64,000 nt of DNA from Caulochytrium protostelioides (taxonomy: Eukaryota; Chytridiomycota; Caulochytriomycetes; Caulochytriales; Caulochytriaceae). Of the stretch, positions 43,023 to 53,164 are shown piece after piece. The translations under genes were made by a program, and so were the position numbers. The notes under the pieces were generated by a model. That model searched no databases and had not been told where the DNA came from. It saw only the letters and a program-made list of their open reading frames with translations. The DNA lies in the NCBI GenBank assembly GCA_003615045.1, contig ML014151.1, forward strand, positions 62,001 to 126,000, given 5' to 3'. Numbering within the stretch: position 1 is the first letter of the stretch; the number at the start of each line of letters is the position of its first letter.

Positions 43023-43898
43023 GTCACGCGGTGTGTGATGGCGAATGCGCCAAGCGCCAAGCGCAGACCCGTCTTCGCTGTCCTCTCGCCGGCCAGCGAC
43101 CTTCGTCGGCCTCGGCTTCGGCGATGGAAGCAGGAGGACGCTCAGGCGTACGGGGTGCCATCGCAACGAGCGAATGCGCCGGCGCGCCATCAAACAAGTC
43201 TGTGCTACATAGCCTCCACCGAATGCGTGATGGAACCCGCTCTCCGCCCCGAGGGGTCTCGTTGCCTCCTGGCCGCTTTGCTTTTTTGTTTTTGCATTTT
43301 CGGCATTAAAGTCGTTCGCGGCGACGCCCGGCACACCGGCTTGGACACGGGCGTCGGCGCCGCACGATGTTGGCGGACGGCGCAATGCGGGCGCTGCAAA
43401 TTTCACGTCATGCTCACGGCGGTGACCGCGTCACTCATCGTAGCGCGCTCACGGGCCCGGCGGCCGCCCGCGAACGGCGATAAAAAATGGACCAGGCCGG
43501 CCTGTCGCGTCCGGGCGCCGCCGGCGGGCGGCGGGCGTGCCCGTGGGCCGACGCCGCGGCGCCGGCGCGATAACGGACGTGCCGTGGCGGCGTCGACGGC
43601 GGCCGCCGTCCAAGCCCGGGCGCGGCGGCCGCGGCGCCGTGGCGGCGCCGGCGTCGGGGGGGTCCCGCGCGGCGCCGGCGGCCGGCGAGCGGGGCCTCGG
43701 CGCGGTCAGCCGACCTGTCGCGCAGCGCCTGCTTGGACGACGCTGTGCAACGCTCGGACGTCGCGGCCGCCGGCAGAGGGCCACCGGGAAGGCCGCCAAA
43801 GGGGGATGCGGGGAGGCTCCTTGCTCCTGGGCCGGACGGTCCACGCGCGACGACACAGGCGCGCGCGCCTCAGCACCGCTGGGCTGCCGCGTGTCGCC

Positions 43899-43934
43899 GA
43901 GGCGAGGCGAGGCGAGGCGAGGCGAAGCGAAGCG
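43899..43934. repeat. (GGCGA)n pentanucleotide repeat
   Basis: Five to seven GGCGA units, the last ones AGCGA. Confidence 0.88.
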
Positions 43935-44500
43935 CGCCGACGCGGATGGCCCAGCGCGCGCGCCGTTCCGCCCGTGCCGCCGTCGGTCGGCGCTCTGGCG
44001 CGCCGCCGCCGCCGCCGCCGCCGCCGGCGTCCCGACGCCGCGGATGCGTCATCGTCACACGCTCACGGCAGCCGCGCGCCGCGCACTCCGCTGGGCCCCG
44101 GCGTCCCGTCCGACGCTGAGCGGCGCTGCGTCGCGTCCCGTGCCCGACGGCCCGGCTCCCCGGCAGCCGAGCCCGAGCCCGGGCTTCGACGCCGACCCGC
44201 CGCGCGGGCGGCCGCGGCCCAGGGCCCTCGGCAGCCTTCCACCGCCCGGTCCTGCGCCGCCGACGGCGCCCGGACGCCCGCCGTCCCGCCCAGCGACGCG
44301 CGGGTCCCTGGCAGCCGTGAGCGAGCGTGGTTCCGGCAGCCGCTGGGCTCGCGCCGGGGCTCGCGCCGCCACCGGCCGTGGGCGTGGTCCGCTGTCGGCG
44401 CTCGGACGGTCGCGCGGCCCTCGCACGGCGGCGCAGGACCGTGCAGGCGTCCCGTGCCGTCGACGCCGCGAACCGCTGCTTCCCGCCCCCGGGGTCCAGC

Positions 44501-44508
44501 TATATAAG
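44501..44508 (+). promoter_or_regulatory. TATA box of the secreted protein gene
   Basis: TATATAAG in an otherwise extremely GC-rich context, 267 bp upstream of the ATG at 44775. It is the clearest TATA element in the window, implying a fairly long 5' leader. Confidence 0.6.
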
Positions 44509-44774
44509 TCGGCGGCCGCCCGCGCCTTCCTCGCCGCTCAACATCAACCAGCCTGGCGTGGGAGTCCGAGGTATCACGAAAGCATCACGGGAGGCCTTCT
44601 CTCCATCCGCCATCGTCATCCACCGCGCACCACCTGCTCCTCGCCCTTCGGGACTCCACCCTCACGGCTCGCCTCGCCTCGCTTCACTGCTGCAGCACCC
44701 CCGCTTGCTTGCTTGCTTGCGACTCCCGCGCCGTGACCTTCTCTTCTTTTGCTCTCTTCTCTCATCGACTCAAG

Positions 44775-45288
44775 ATGCTGTTGACGACCGCTTCGGCCGC
44801 CGTGCTGGCCATGGCCGGCCTCGCGTCCGCGAGCAACGTGTTTGTGGCCAACCAGTTCACCCCCGGCTACAACCCCAACATGGGCTACGGCATGCGGTCG
44901 AACCCCTACAACACGAGCCCGTACTACAACCAGCCGGGCTACTACAACCAGCCCATGTACGGGAATCCGGGGCGCCAGGTGTCCTACAACAACGGCTACG
45001 CGTCCGGCTACGCGCCGAACTACTACATGAACAACTACGGCCGCAACCGCTTTGGTGGCAAGTACCCCTACTCCTTCCACCTCCAGGAGGACCCCGCCCA
45101 CCGCGGCCAAGCCTTCGCGGCCCCCGCCGAGGAGGGCGACATGTACGACGACATCGCCTACCCGGCGCCCCCGGCCCCGGCGGCCACGGATGCGTATGCC
45201 ACGTCGCCCATGACCTACTACCCGCCGACGCCGGCGCCGACGTCGACGACGACGTGCACCTCGGTCCGTCCGACCTTCACGACCGAGC

Positions 45289-45319
<31 letters not shown>

Positions 45320-45962
45320 CGCGACCTCCTCGTGCACCAAGTCCACGACCACCGAGGTCCTCCCCACCTTCACGCCGTCGTGCACCAAGACGGCGCCGTT
45401 CGTCGACACCCTACCGACCTACGACGCGCCCGTCTACGACGCTCCCCGGCCCGTCGAGACGCCCCTGCCCGTCGAGACGCCCGTCTACGACGACACGCCC
45501 GTCTACGACGACACGCCGGCGCCGTACATGCCGGAGGACGATGTGTACGCGACGGACGCGCCGATGCCCGTCGAGACCCCGATGCCGGTGCCGACGCCCG
45601 GCATGCCGTACCCGCAGGATGACGACCTGAACTACGACACGCCGTACGACGACGCCCCCGCGATGCCCTATGAGACGGACGACATGCCCGTGCCCGCCGT
45701 CACGGTCAGCACCGCGTGCTCGAGCACGGCGGTGCTGCCCACGCAGACGTCGACGCCCGAGTGCCCGGTCGGCGAGGAGCCCGTCACCGAGGGCCCCGAG
45801 TACGAGTACGTCGACGTCGAGGAGAGCCTCCCGGCGTCCTACCCGGTCGACCAGCCCCCGGCCGCCGAGGCCACCGGCATCTACATCTCGAGCGCGGCCT
45901 CGGCCCAGGCCGCCACGGGCCTCGTCGCCGCCCTCGCCGGCGCCATGGTCATGCTCTTCTAA
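44775..45962 (+). CDS. Secreted Tyr/Pro-rich cell-surface protein, putative GPI anchor
   Basis: 395 residues. Residues 1-20 (MLLTTASAAVLAMAGLASAS) form a signal peptide. The mature N-terminus is Asn/Tyr/Gly-rich (NPYNTSPYYNQPGYYNQPMY). The middle is Pro/Thr-rich with paired TTTCTS/SSCTKSTTT Cys-Thr segments and eight consecutive prolines. It then carries repeated acidic PVETP and VYDDTP units. The C-terminus (SSAASAQAATGLVAALAGAMVMLF) has small residues followed by a hydrophobic tail with no charged end, typical of a GPI attachment signal. A wall or surface structural role is inferred; no family is recognised. Frame is open upstream, but the ATG at 44775 begins the signal peptide. Confidence 0.75.
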
Positions 45963-46486
45963 GCGTCGTCGGCATCCTCGCGGGCGCGTCGCGGCCTTCG
46001 ACCCAGCTGCCTCGACGGTCCGTCTCGATCATGCCATCGCGGCGGGCCCGGTCGTCCTCTCCGGGGTGTTCGTGCTCGGGGGGGACGGCTGTTCTCGCGC
46101 TTCGGCGGGTTCTCTCGCTGGGGGGTTCGCGTTCGTGGGTCAGGCGCGCTCTCGCCGACACGGCCCCACCCCCTCCCAACTCTCTCTCGCTTCGCCATAT
46201 CGTCCATGCCTCTCTGTCACTGCCTCTCGTTCCATCTCATACACATACACGCTTTCTCTCGCTATTTATTTCAAACGCCGTTTTCTGCCATTCTACACTT
46301 CTGTGAGGGTCATTGTCGGCTTCTCTGTGACACGGAGTGCTGAAGGCGGCGATATCATGATCAAACGCCACCGCGTGCGCGCGATCGACTCTCCCGCCGG
46401 TCTTGCGTTTGAAGGACGCTGGGATGGCTGGCGGATCGACGTCGAGCAAGAGCCCGAGAGCGAGTGAGAGCAAGAGAGGGAGAGCC

Positions 46487-46541
46487 CGCCGCTGGGCCGC
46501 CGCTGGGCCGCCGCTGGGCCGCCGCTGGGTCGCCGCTGGGC
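46487..46541. repeat. 11-bp tandem repeat CGCCGCTGGGC x5
   Basis: Five consecutive 11-bp units; only the fourth differs (T for the final C). Confidence 0.92.
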
Positions 46542-46699
46542 CCTGGTGTCGGGGGGACCGCCCGCCTCTTTTCCGGCGGCGCCGGAGTTTGGAGGGCCCG
46601 CGACGGTCCTCCCTCCCTGGCCGAGTGCGAACGGCCGCCGCGGGAGGCGGAAAGGATACTCGGTGACTGCCGCCGTCAGCGCTGCTCGTGGCTCGTGGC

Positions 46700-46741
46700 T
46701 CGGCATCTCGGCATCTCGGCATCTTTCGCATCTCGGCATCT
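46700..46741. repeat. (TCGGCATC)n octamer repeat
   Basis: Four to five 8-bp units with one TTTCGCATC variant, 210 bp upstream of the exosome-subunit ATG. Confidence 0.8.
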
Positions 46742-46956
46742 CCACTTCGCGGCACCTCCGCATCTCTGCAAACACATATCCGCGCATCCTGCGGACGCTG
46801 CCGCCGACGACCCGCCGACGACCCGCCGACGACCCACCACGAGGCCCGCTGTCCCGTCTGCGCGTCGCTGCCGCCACGCCGCCGCCCCGATCCCCGCGTC
46901 GATCCTGTCCGCGCCGTCCGCTGCTGCTCTGTCCCGATTCCTGGCCTCTGCCTATC

Positions 46957-47895
46957 ATGTCGTCCCTTGTCGAGCGCAAGCGCAACGCCGGCCCCGCCGA
47001 AGGCACCTACGTCCCGCGGCTGCCGCCCACGGCCGCCGCCGCTGCGGCGAGGACCGCGGCGGATGCCGGCCGCGCCGACGGCCGCAGCCCGCTCGCGCTG
47101 CGCGCGCTGATCGCCGCCGCAGGGCCCGTGACGGCGGCCTCCGGCTCCGGCGCCGTCGAGGCCGGCGCGATCCGCATCATCGCCGCCGCGTACGGCCCGC
47201 GGCCGTTCCACGTGAGCGCGGGCGCCGCCGCCACCGAGACCGTCACGCTGGCCACGGTGCCGCCCGTCCGCGTCGCCGTGTCCCACGCGCCCTTCAGCGG
47301 GCCGCCGGGCACCCGCCGCACGGCCTTCCGCGGCGCAGGCACCCGCGACGCCGACATCGCCCGCGCCGTCGCGCAGGGCATCCTGCCGGCGCTCGTGCCG
47401 GCCGACGGTGACGCCGCCGACGGCACCGGCACCGGCACCGGCACCGGCGGCGACAAGGCCACCGTCGACGTCCACGTGATGGTGCTGTCGGCGGACGGCG
47501 CGTCGGCCACGCAGGCCGCGTGCGTGACGGCGTGCGGCCTCGCGCTCGCGGACGCCGGCGTGCGCCTGCGCGACGTCCCCGTCGGCGTGAGCGCTGGCGT
47601 CGTGCACAGCGCCGTCGTGCTCGATCTCACCCATGCCGAGGAGACGCGGCTGCAGGACGTGCAGACCGCCGCGTCCGCCCGGCCCACGGCGGCCGCCGAG
47701 GCCGGCGGCGGCATGTGGGTCACGTACCTGCCGCGCACGCGCGAGCTCGCGCACATCCAGCAGTACGGCGTCGTCGATGGCGCCCTGCTCGGCGAGATGC
47801 TCGACGCGTGCACCGACGCCGCCTCCCGCATCGCCGATGTCATTGAGAAGGAGCTGCTGCGCAGCGTGGCCGAGGGCTTTGCCCCGGTGTCCTGA
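46957..47895 (+). CDS. Exosome core RNase PH-like subunit, most likely Mtr3 (EXOSC6)
   Basis: 312 residues, single exon. The eukaryotic exosome ring has six RNase PH-type subunits that thread RNA towards the Rrp44/Rrp6 nucleases. Here an RNase PH fold starts with DGRSPLALRALIAAAG (from about 41) and the strand AGAIRIIAAAYGPRP, followed by VSHAPFSG, and then IARAVAQGI. The second half has VDVHVMVLSADGASATQAAC (from about 170), LALADAGV and VVLDLTHAEE. The VxxAPFSG..R...FRG pattern and the diverged phosphorolytic residues fit Mtr3 better than Rrp41 or Rrp46, but the paralogue assignment is inference. A short Gly/Thr repeat is inserted near 158-165. Confidence 0.75.
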   Translation: MSSLVERKRNAGPAEGTYVPRLPPTAAAAAARTAADAGRADGRSPLALRALIAAAGPVTAASGSGAVEAGAIRIIAAAYGPRPFHVSAGAAATETVTLATVPPVRVAVSHAPFSGPPGTRRTAFRGAGTRDADIARAVAQGILPALVPADGDAADGTGTGTGTGGDKATVDVHVMVLSADGASATQAACVTACGLALADAGVRLRDVPVGVSAGVVHSAVVLDLTHAEETRLQDVQTAASARPTAAAEAGGGMWVTYLPRTRELAHIQQYGVVDGALLGEMLDACTDAASRIADVIEKELLRSVAEGFAPVS

Positions 47896-48060
47896 GCCCG
47901 CTACTCCTGCTCCCGCTCCGCCCCTCCCCGCTCCCCCCTGGAAAGCGCTGAACGAAGGGCGGATACGTCAATTGATCGATGGGGGCTCGTGTAGCCACCA
48001 CGTGTATTCCCTATATTTATTAGATGACCTCCACGAGCTTCGGCTCCATCGATCGTGTCG

Positions 48061-48119
48061 CTCTACCCAGCTCAATCCAGATCAACCCAGCTCAATCCAG
48101 CTCAACCCAGCTCAGCCAG
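48061..48119. repeat. 10-bp tandem repeat CTCAAYCCAG
   Basis: Five to six 10-bp units between the converging 3' ends of the Mtr3-like gene and the helical protein gene. An AT-rich patch (CCTATATTTATTAG, 48010-48023) just before it may carry the 3'-end signal of the Mtr3-like transcript. Confidence 0.88.
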
Positions 48120-48153
48120 GCGCACGACCACCAGGATCCGAAGGAGGCGCCCC

Positions 48154-51100
48154 TCACGAGGGCTCACGGCGGGATCGCGGGTACGAGCGGTGCTGCTGAT
48201 GGATCGCCGACATCCCGGTCGTCAGCTGGCGCAGCAACGCTTCGTGGGCGGCGGCCGCCGCCGCCGCATCGTCTTCGATCTGGCGGGCGTGCTCGCGCAA
48301 CGCCGTGTTCTCGGCCTGCAACTGCGCCAGACGGCGCGCCAGCTGCGTCTGCTCGCGCTGGCACCGCATCCGTTCTTCGGCCCACCGCTGCTCGCGGTCG
48401 ACGTCCTGCGCGCGGCGCTCAGACAGCTGCGCCGCCAGCACTTCGATGCGCGCGTGCGCCAGCTGCAGCTTGAACGCGCTTTCCTGGCGGACCGCCGCCT
48501 TCATGGCCCCGAGCTCGGCTTCCAGGCGCATCAGGTGCCGCAGCCGCGGCGTCAGGGCCGCCTCGCCCTCGGCCATCGGGTGGTCGGCGCCGTCGCGGTG
48601 GCCGCAAGCGTCGTCGTCGTTGTCGTCGTTAGCGTGGTGCGGCTCGGCGGCGGTCGCCGCGACATACAGCGCCGCATCCGCCATTTCCATCGCGCCAGCG
48701 TCCTCGTCCGCGCTCAGGTCGCGGCGCGACGGCGTCTCGAGCTTGATGCGAGGGCCGGGCGCCCTCGTCGGCGACCCCCGGCAGCCGCATAGGGTGCCCA
48801 TGGGTGGCGCCGTCGGCCTCCCGGCCCGGCCGAGCGGGCTGTGCGTCGGGCTCCGCCGGGGCCGCCCGAGCCACGCGGCGGGATGCCCCGTCGGTTCCAG
48901 GGCAAGCCGCGTGCTCTGGCGGCGGGGCAGCGACGACGGCGGCGGCGGCGTCACCATCGCCATCGCCGTCGCCATCGCGGCGATCTCCGCCACGGCTGGG
49001 CGCCCGCGCGCCGCATCGGCGCCATCCTCCGCGCCATCGGTATCGTCCGCCAAGCCCTCGCGGTCGTCGTGGGGATGGATCGGACTTTCCAGAATGCCAT
49101 CGATGGCCGCCGCGCCGGGGCCCACGTCCCGGGCCTGCATCATCCTGCGCGTGACACGACTCAGCCGCGCGTCGTCGTGACGCAGCGACGCTCCCGTCAC
49201 AGCCGTGGTCGAGGCTGTGACCAAGGCCGTGGTCGAGGCTGGCGGCGTCGGCAGGGGGTCCGTCGCGTCGTTCCCGCCGGCCAGCACGGCCGCCAGCCCC
49301 AGCTCTGCACTGCCGCAGACGGCGGCGACCCAGTCCGGCCACAGGGGCAGCACGGGCATCGCGTCGCCGCGCTCGATCGGCGCCGCACCGCCGCCGCCGC
49401 CGCCGCCCAGCGCCAAGGCATCCGCCACGGCCTCGTGGGCCGCCGAGGACAGCGTCGTGAGGATCTGAAGCGCGCAGGCGAGCTCGTACGGCTGCGTGCT
49501 GTGACGCAGCACGGCCGCCAGCCGCGCGGCCGTCGCGTCGCGGGCGTCGCCGGCATGCGCGTACGGCGCCACTTGGGCAAACGAAAACGTGGTGCTGACG
49601 AAGCGCAGGACGACGACATGGAGGCCGTCGATCCAAGAGGGCGGCGACGGGGTCTTCGGCGGGGGGCCGAGAAAGCGCTGGAAGGGCGTCAGATCCATGG
49701 CATCGAGGACCTCGCGCGGAACGGACGGCCTGAGCGCCGGCGACGACGCCAGCCGCTCGAGCAGGGCGAGCAGCACGCTCAGCGGCAGCGGGTCCAGCAG
49801 CGTCGTGGCCGCCACGGCTGGCTCGGCGACGCGGCCCAGCACGGCGCCCACGTGGGGGATGAGGCCCGTTCCGAGCCTCGCGAGCTGCTGCGCCACCTGG
49901 GCGGGCAGCGGCGCCGTCTCGCTCGCCTCCTCGATCTGGTCCAGCAGACGCTGGCCGGCCACCGCGAGGCGGAAGAGCAGGCCGTCGCTCTCAGCGCTGA
50001 GCGCATCCTCGTCACCCGCTGCCACGCGAAGATGCGCCTCGGCAGCGTCGGAATGAGGTTGCCCTGTGGTGGCGTTGGCCGGCAGCGCCGAGGTCACGTC
50101 GGCCGACACGGATCCGGACTCAGACTCGGCCTGCGCCCACGTCGCCGCGGCCGACGACCGGCGTAAGGCCCGCTGAGCGTCGTTCAGTGACGCTGGCAGG
50201 AGGCCGTGGTGCAGCAGGGCAAGGCCGACACTCGGGTGGCCGAGCAGGCCGTGGTGATAGAGGACCGCGATCCAGGCCAGCGCGGCGGGCAGGCCGCGCC
50301 GCTGCGCCATCGACAACACCGCCCCGGGCGACGGGAGGGACGGGTGCGTGAGCCAGCCCGCTCGGAAGGCTTCGCGGTCCAGCATCGCTTCGGCCGTCGC
50401 CATCCAGCAGCTGATCCGCTGTGGAGGTAGCCGGCGCGGGTCCGTCGATGCCTCGTCGCTCGCTGGGGTCTGCCCCCGCATCGGCGCAGCGGCCGGCCGA
50501 TGCGGTTCCGGCGCCGCTGCGGGCGCCATGAGCGCGAAAAGAAACGCCCAGGAGTCTGCAATATTGCTTTCTGTAAAAAGCGCGCGGGCAGGCGCCGCCG
50601 CAGCACGGGTCCTACGGCGACCTAGGTCCTCGTCCTCGTCGCTGCTGACATCGACATCGTCGTGAGGCACCATGTGGAGCAGCAGCTGCAGGGCGGCTAA
50701 TGGCCGCGCCACGTCGCGCAGTTCCAAACAGGCCATGAGGCGTTTCGCAAGCGCGGGGCCGCCCCGCGCCCAGAGCTGCTGGGCCACCGCGGGATCGCCC
50801 GCAGCCCATGCCACGAGCCGCAGCAGTGCCGTCGGCGTCGCGGCATCCACGGGCATCGCGAGGCGGATCAGTGTCTGCGCCATCGTACGCGGCGCCGGGA
50901 ATGGCCACGTGGCGGCGGTCGGGTCCACCAGCAGGCGGTCCAGCAGGCCGAGCGCCGTCTGATACGCCGCCGGCGGCGAGAGACGGCGCACGGCACCCAA
51001 ATGGCTCAGCACATGGGCCACGAGCCACGACGTGCCGCTGCCGCTGCCGCCGCTGGTGATGGCGAGCGCGCGACACGCATGGCGGAACCGCGCGTCGTGA

Positions 51101-52059
51101 CTGAGCGCCGCGAGCAGCCCGAGGCCCGCACCCCACCGCTCACGCCGCCGCGCCAAGGCATCCGTGACCGCGGCAGGCAGCCCCGACGCGCCGTCGCCGT
51201 CCCGCGGGCCTCCGTCGTCGTCGTCGTCGCTGCCGCTTCCGCCTGGCGTGGATCGGCGTGTCGTCGACGCTGCTGCAGCGTCCCGGGTCCGATCGACGGC
51301 GGAGGCCGGGGGCCGCGTGGCGAACGCGTTGGCCTGCAGGTACGCGGTGAGCAGGCTGACGACGGGCGCCACGAGCCGCGTGGGGCATGCGCGGCCGAGC
51401 GCCGACTCGGCGCCCAGATACGCCAGCAGCACGTCCTCGATGGCCTCGCCCAGGGCGAGCTGCTGCGCCTCCGTCACGGCCGTGATGTCCACGGCGGCGC
51501 GGCCGGTCCCGCAGGGCAGCGCGTGCAGGAAGGCCGCCGGCGCCAGCGCCAGGAGGTGCTGGGGCCAGGGCCGATGGGCGCCGGCGCCAGGCGAGCCCCA
51601 CCGCGCCGAGCCTGGGGTCTCCGCTCCGCCACTTCTCCCGCCGCGGGCCGGCGTCACGACCAGCGATGCGCGGCGGCTGAATCGCGTCCGCCGCTCCGAC
51701 GTGCCATCCACCGCCGACGGCGGCGGCGCGTCGCCCGCAGGCAGCCTCGCAGGTGGAGCCTGCAGCGGCGGATCCTGCTGGATTGCGGCCGCCGCAACGG
51801 CGTCGCTCGAGCCTGCCCAGCGCGACGCGCCACGCGGCGAAGCCGCCCCACGATGATCCGCTATCTCAATGACATGCGCAGCCGCCCTGCGGTGCGGACG
51901 GATGGGCGAGTCGAGCGTCATGGCGTCAACATCACTCGCGGCATCGAGATCGGCATCGAGATCGGCAGCGGCAGCGGCAGCGTCGGCAGCGGCGTCGAGG
52001 CCAGCCAGGGGCCCACCCACGGCGTCGGCATCGAGACGGGTGTCCGCATGGAGAGCCAT
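48154..52059 (-). CDS. Unrecognised large helical-repeat protein with C-terminal coiled coil
   Basis: 1301 residues from the first in-frame ATG (codon 52057-52059); frame continues upstream for about 250 codons without an ATG, so a 5' exon or a longer N-terminus is possible. After an Asp/Ala-rich start and disordered Ser/Arg-rich sequence, residues ~150-900 have repeated Leu/Ala-rich amphipathic helices suggesting an armadillo-type solenoid, interrupted by acidic loops (SSDEDEDLG). Another disordered region follows, including RRQSTRLALEPTG. Residues ~1171-1286 form a long charged coiled coil (RLEAELGAMKAAVRQESAFK ... LQAENTALREHARQIEDD). The solenoid-plus-coil layout recalls CIP2A or p115/Uso1 tethers, but no diagnostic motif was recognised. 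It converges with the Mtr3-like gene. Confidence 0.65.
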   Translation of the reverse strand: MALHADTRLDADAVGGPLAGLDAAADAAAAAADLDADLDAASDVDAMTLDSPIRPHRRAAAHVIEIADHRGAASPRGASRWAGSSDAVAAAAIQQDPPLQAPPARLPAGDAPPPSAVDGTSERRTRFSRRASLVVTPARGGRSGGAETPGSARWGSPGAGAHRPWPQHLLALAPAAFLHALPCGTGRAAVDITAVTEAQQLALGEAIEDVLLAYLGAESALGRACPTRLVAPVVSLLTAYLQANAFATRPPASAVDRTRDAAAASTTRRSTPGGSGSDDDDDGGPRDGDGASGLPAAVTDALARRRERWGAGLGLLAALSHDARFRHACRALAITSGGSGSGTSWLVAHVLSHLGAVRRLSPPAAYQTALGLLDRLLVDPTAATWPFPAPRTMAQTLIRLAMPVDAATPTALLRLVAWAAGDPAVAQQLWARGGPALAKRLMACLELRDVARPLAALQLLLHMVPHDDVDVSSDEDEDLGRRRTRAAAAPARALFTESNIADSWAFLFALMAPAAAPEPHRPAAAPMRGQTPASDEASTDPRRLPPQRISCWMATAEAMLDREAFRAGWLTHPSLPSPGAVLSMAQRRGLPAALAWIAVLYHHGLLGHPSVGLALLHHGLLPASLNDAQRALRRSSAAATWAQAESESGSVSADVTSALPANATTGQPHSDAAEAHLRVAAGDEDALSAESDGLLFRLAVAGQRLLDQIEEASETAPLPAQVAQQLARLGTGLIPHVGAVLGRVAEPAVAATTLLDPLPLSVLLALLERLASSPALRPSVPREVLDAMDLTPFQRFLGPPPKTPSPPSWIDGLHVVVLRFVSTTFSFAQVAPYAHAGDARDATAARLAAVLRHSTQPYELACALQILTTLSSAAHEAVADALALGGGGGGGAAPIERGDAMPVLPLWPDWVAAVCGSAELGLAAVLAGGNDATDPLPTPPASTTALVTASTTAVTGASLRHDDARLSRVTRRMMQARDVGPGAAAIDGILESPIHPHDDREGLADDTDGAEDGADAARGRPAVAEIAAMATAMAMVTPPPPSSLPRRQSTRLALEPTGHPAAWLGRPRRSPTHSPLGRAGRPTAPPMGTLCGCRGSPTRAPGPRIKLETPSRRDLSADEDAGAMEMADAALYVAATAAEPHHANDDNDDDACGHRDGADHPMAEGEAALTPRLRHLMRLEAELGAMKAAVRQESAFKLQLAHARIEVLAAQLSERRAQDVDREQRWAEERMRCQREQTQLARRLAQLQAENTALREHARQIEDDAAAAAAAHEALLRQLTTGMSAIHQQHRSYPRSRREPS

Positions 52060-53164
52060 GGCGGCCACGCGCTGCACCCACGCCGTTGAGGCCGGCGAAG
52101 GCGGTTCTTCCGTGGACTCAGCGCTGCTGCCCTCGTCGTCGTGGCCGTGGCCGACATCACGGTCACCGTCGCCGGCGCGACACTGCGAGGCGCCAGAAGC
52201 CGCTGCGGGTGCCTGCGGCAATGCGGCATCTTCTCCGGTCTCGTGGCCGTGGCTGTGGTCGCCACCGCCGTTTGCGCGCGCGAGCGCGCGATCGTCGTCA
52301 ATGGCGTTGGCGTGATCAACGCCGTCGCCGTGGTGCGACCACTCCGACGAGGGGTCCGAGGGTGCTGCCGCGGTCGCGGTCGCCGTAGCGGCGGTGGCGG
52401 TGGCGGCGGCGGTGGCGCTCGCAAGAAGCGATGACTGGAAGGTCCGGATTGGGCATTTCGGCACGCCGCGCTCCCGTGCCACCGCCGTGCGGCGGGACCG
52501 CGGCCGCGTCGATGACGCCGTCAGGATGAGCGGGCGCCGCGGCAGCGGCGGCAGCGGCGCGGCAGGAGCAGCAGCAACAGCAGCCGTCCGCCCGACAGGT
52601 GATCGAGCCCCGGCGAGCGTCGCCGCACGTCGGCGTCGAGAAGCGTGCGGCCTTCGCAACGCGTGGAGACGCGGCAGAAGTCGGGGCGAAGCAAGCCTGC
52701 CGTTGCAGGAACACGTGGGCGCGGCGCGATGCAGAGTTCGGGGGCCACGGGGGCTGCGGCCGGCGTCGGCGAGCGGCGCGAAGGATCGCCGGCACGTGCG
52801 GCGACGGCAGGCCGACACGTGCGGTGGCGGCCGCGGCCACGTGCCGCGGCCATCGCATCGTGCCTGAAGCCCGGTTCAAGCACGGTTCGTGCGACGGTCG
52901 TGTGCGCTTGCGGCGGCCGAGCCTCCGACGCTGGCGCTGGGAGGCGGCTGGGTGGGGGCGCCGCCGCCGCCGCCCATGCCGCCCGCCGCCCATGCCATGC
53001 CATGCCATGCCATGCCGTCCCATGCGCCGCGGACCCGCGCGGGCTGAGCCGCTCGGGTGACACAAGCCGGGGTCGCCTGAACAGGCCCCGTCCGCGAATC
53101 GGCACGTCGCCCGCGGACGCCGAAGAGGACTGGATTACACGCGACACAAGCGCCAGAGATGGTA
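52060..53164. other. Upstream region of the helical protein gene
   Basis: 1.1 kb. The minus-strand frame of the helical protein stays open to 52818 but is Ala/Thr/Arg-rich without ATG; it may be 5' leader or part of a missed exon. A (CATGC)n pentamer run lies at 52991-53015. The last 100 bp are the 3' flank of the polymerase delta subunit gene. Confidence 0.4.
52991..53015. repeat. (CATGC)n pentanucleotide repeat
   Basis: Five CATGC units. Confidence 0.88.

Larger units (their letters stand above)
41543..44774. other. GC-rich spacer upstream of the secreted protein gene
   Basis: 3.2 kb. It includes AT-richer sequence at 42030-42060, a (GCGATGGCGACG)n array (42253-42287), a (GGCATC)n array (42983-43022), a (GGCGA)n run (43899-43934) and an extremely GC-rich kilobase (43450-44490). 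A TATATAAG box is at 44501. Several hundred codons are open on each strand in the GC-rich part but look like composition artefacts. Confidence 0.4.
45963..46956. other. Spacer upstream of the exosome subunit gene
   Basis: 1.0 kb. The first 350 bp include CTCTCGCTATTTATTTCAAACG, a likely 3'-end region. An 11-bp (CGCCGCTGGGC) array is at 46487-46541, TCGGCATC repeats are at 46700-46741 and a CCGCCGACGAC repeat at 46800-46838. No gene seen. Confidence 0.45.

Noticed and set aside
42894-44507. 537-codon open frame
   Set aside because: Lies in the most GC-rich part of the spacer, composition Arg/Ala/Pro in all frames, and runs into the TATA box of the next gene.
52060-52818. N-terminal extension of the helical protein
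   Set aside because: Frame is open but contains no ATG and reads as Thr/Ala and Arg runs; kept only as a possible missing exon.
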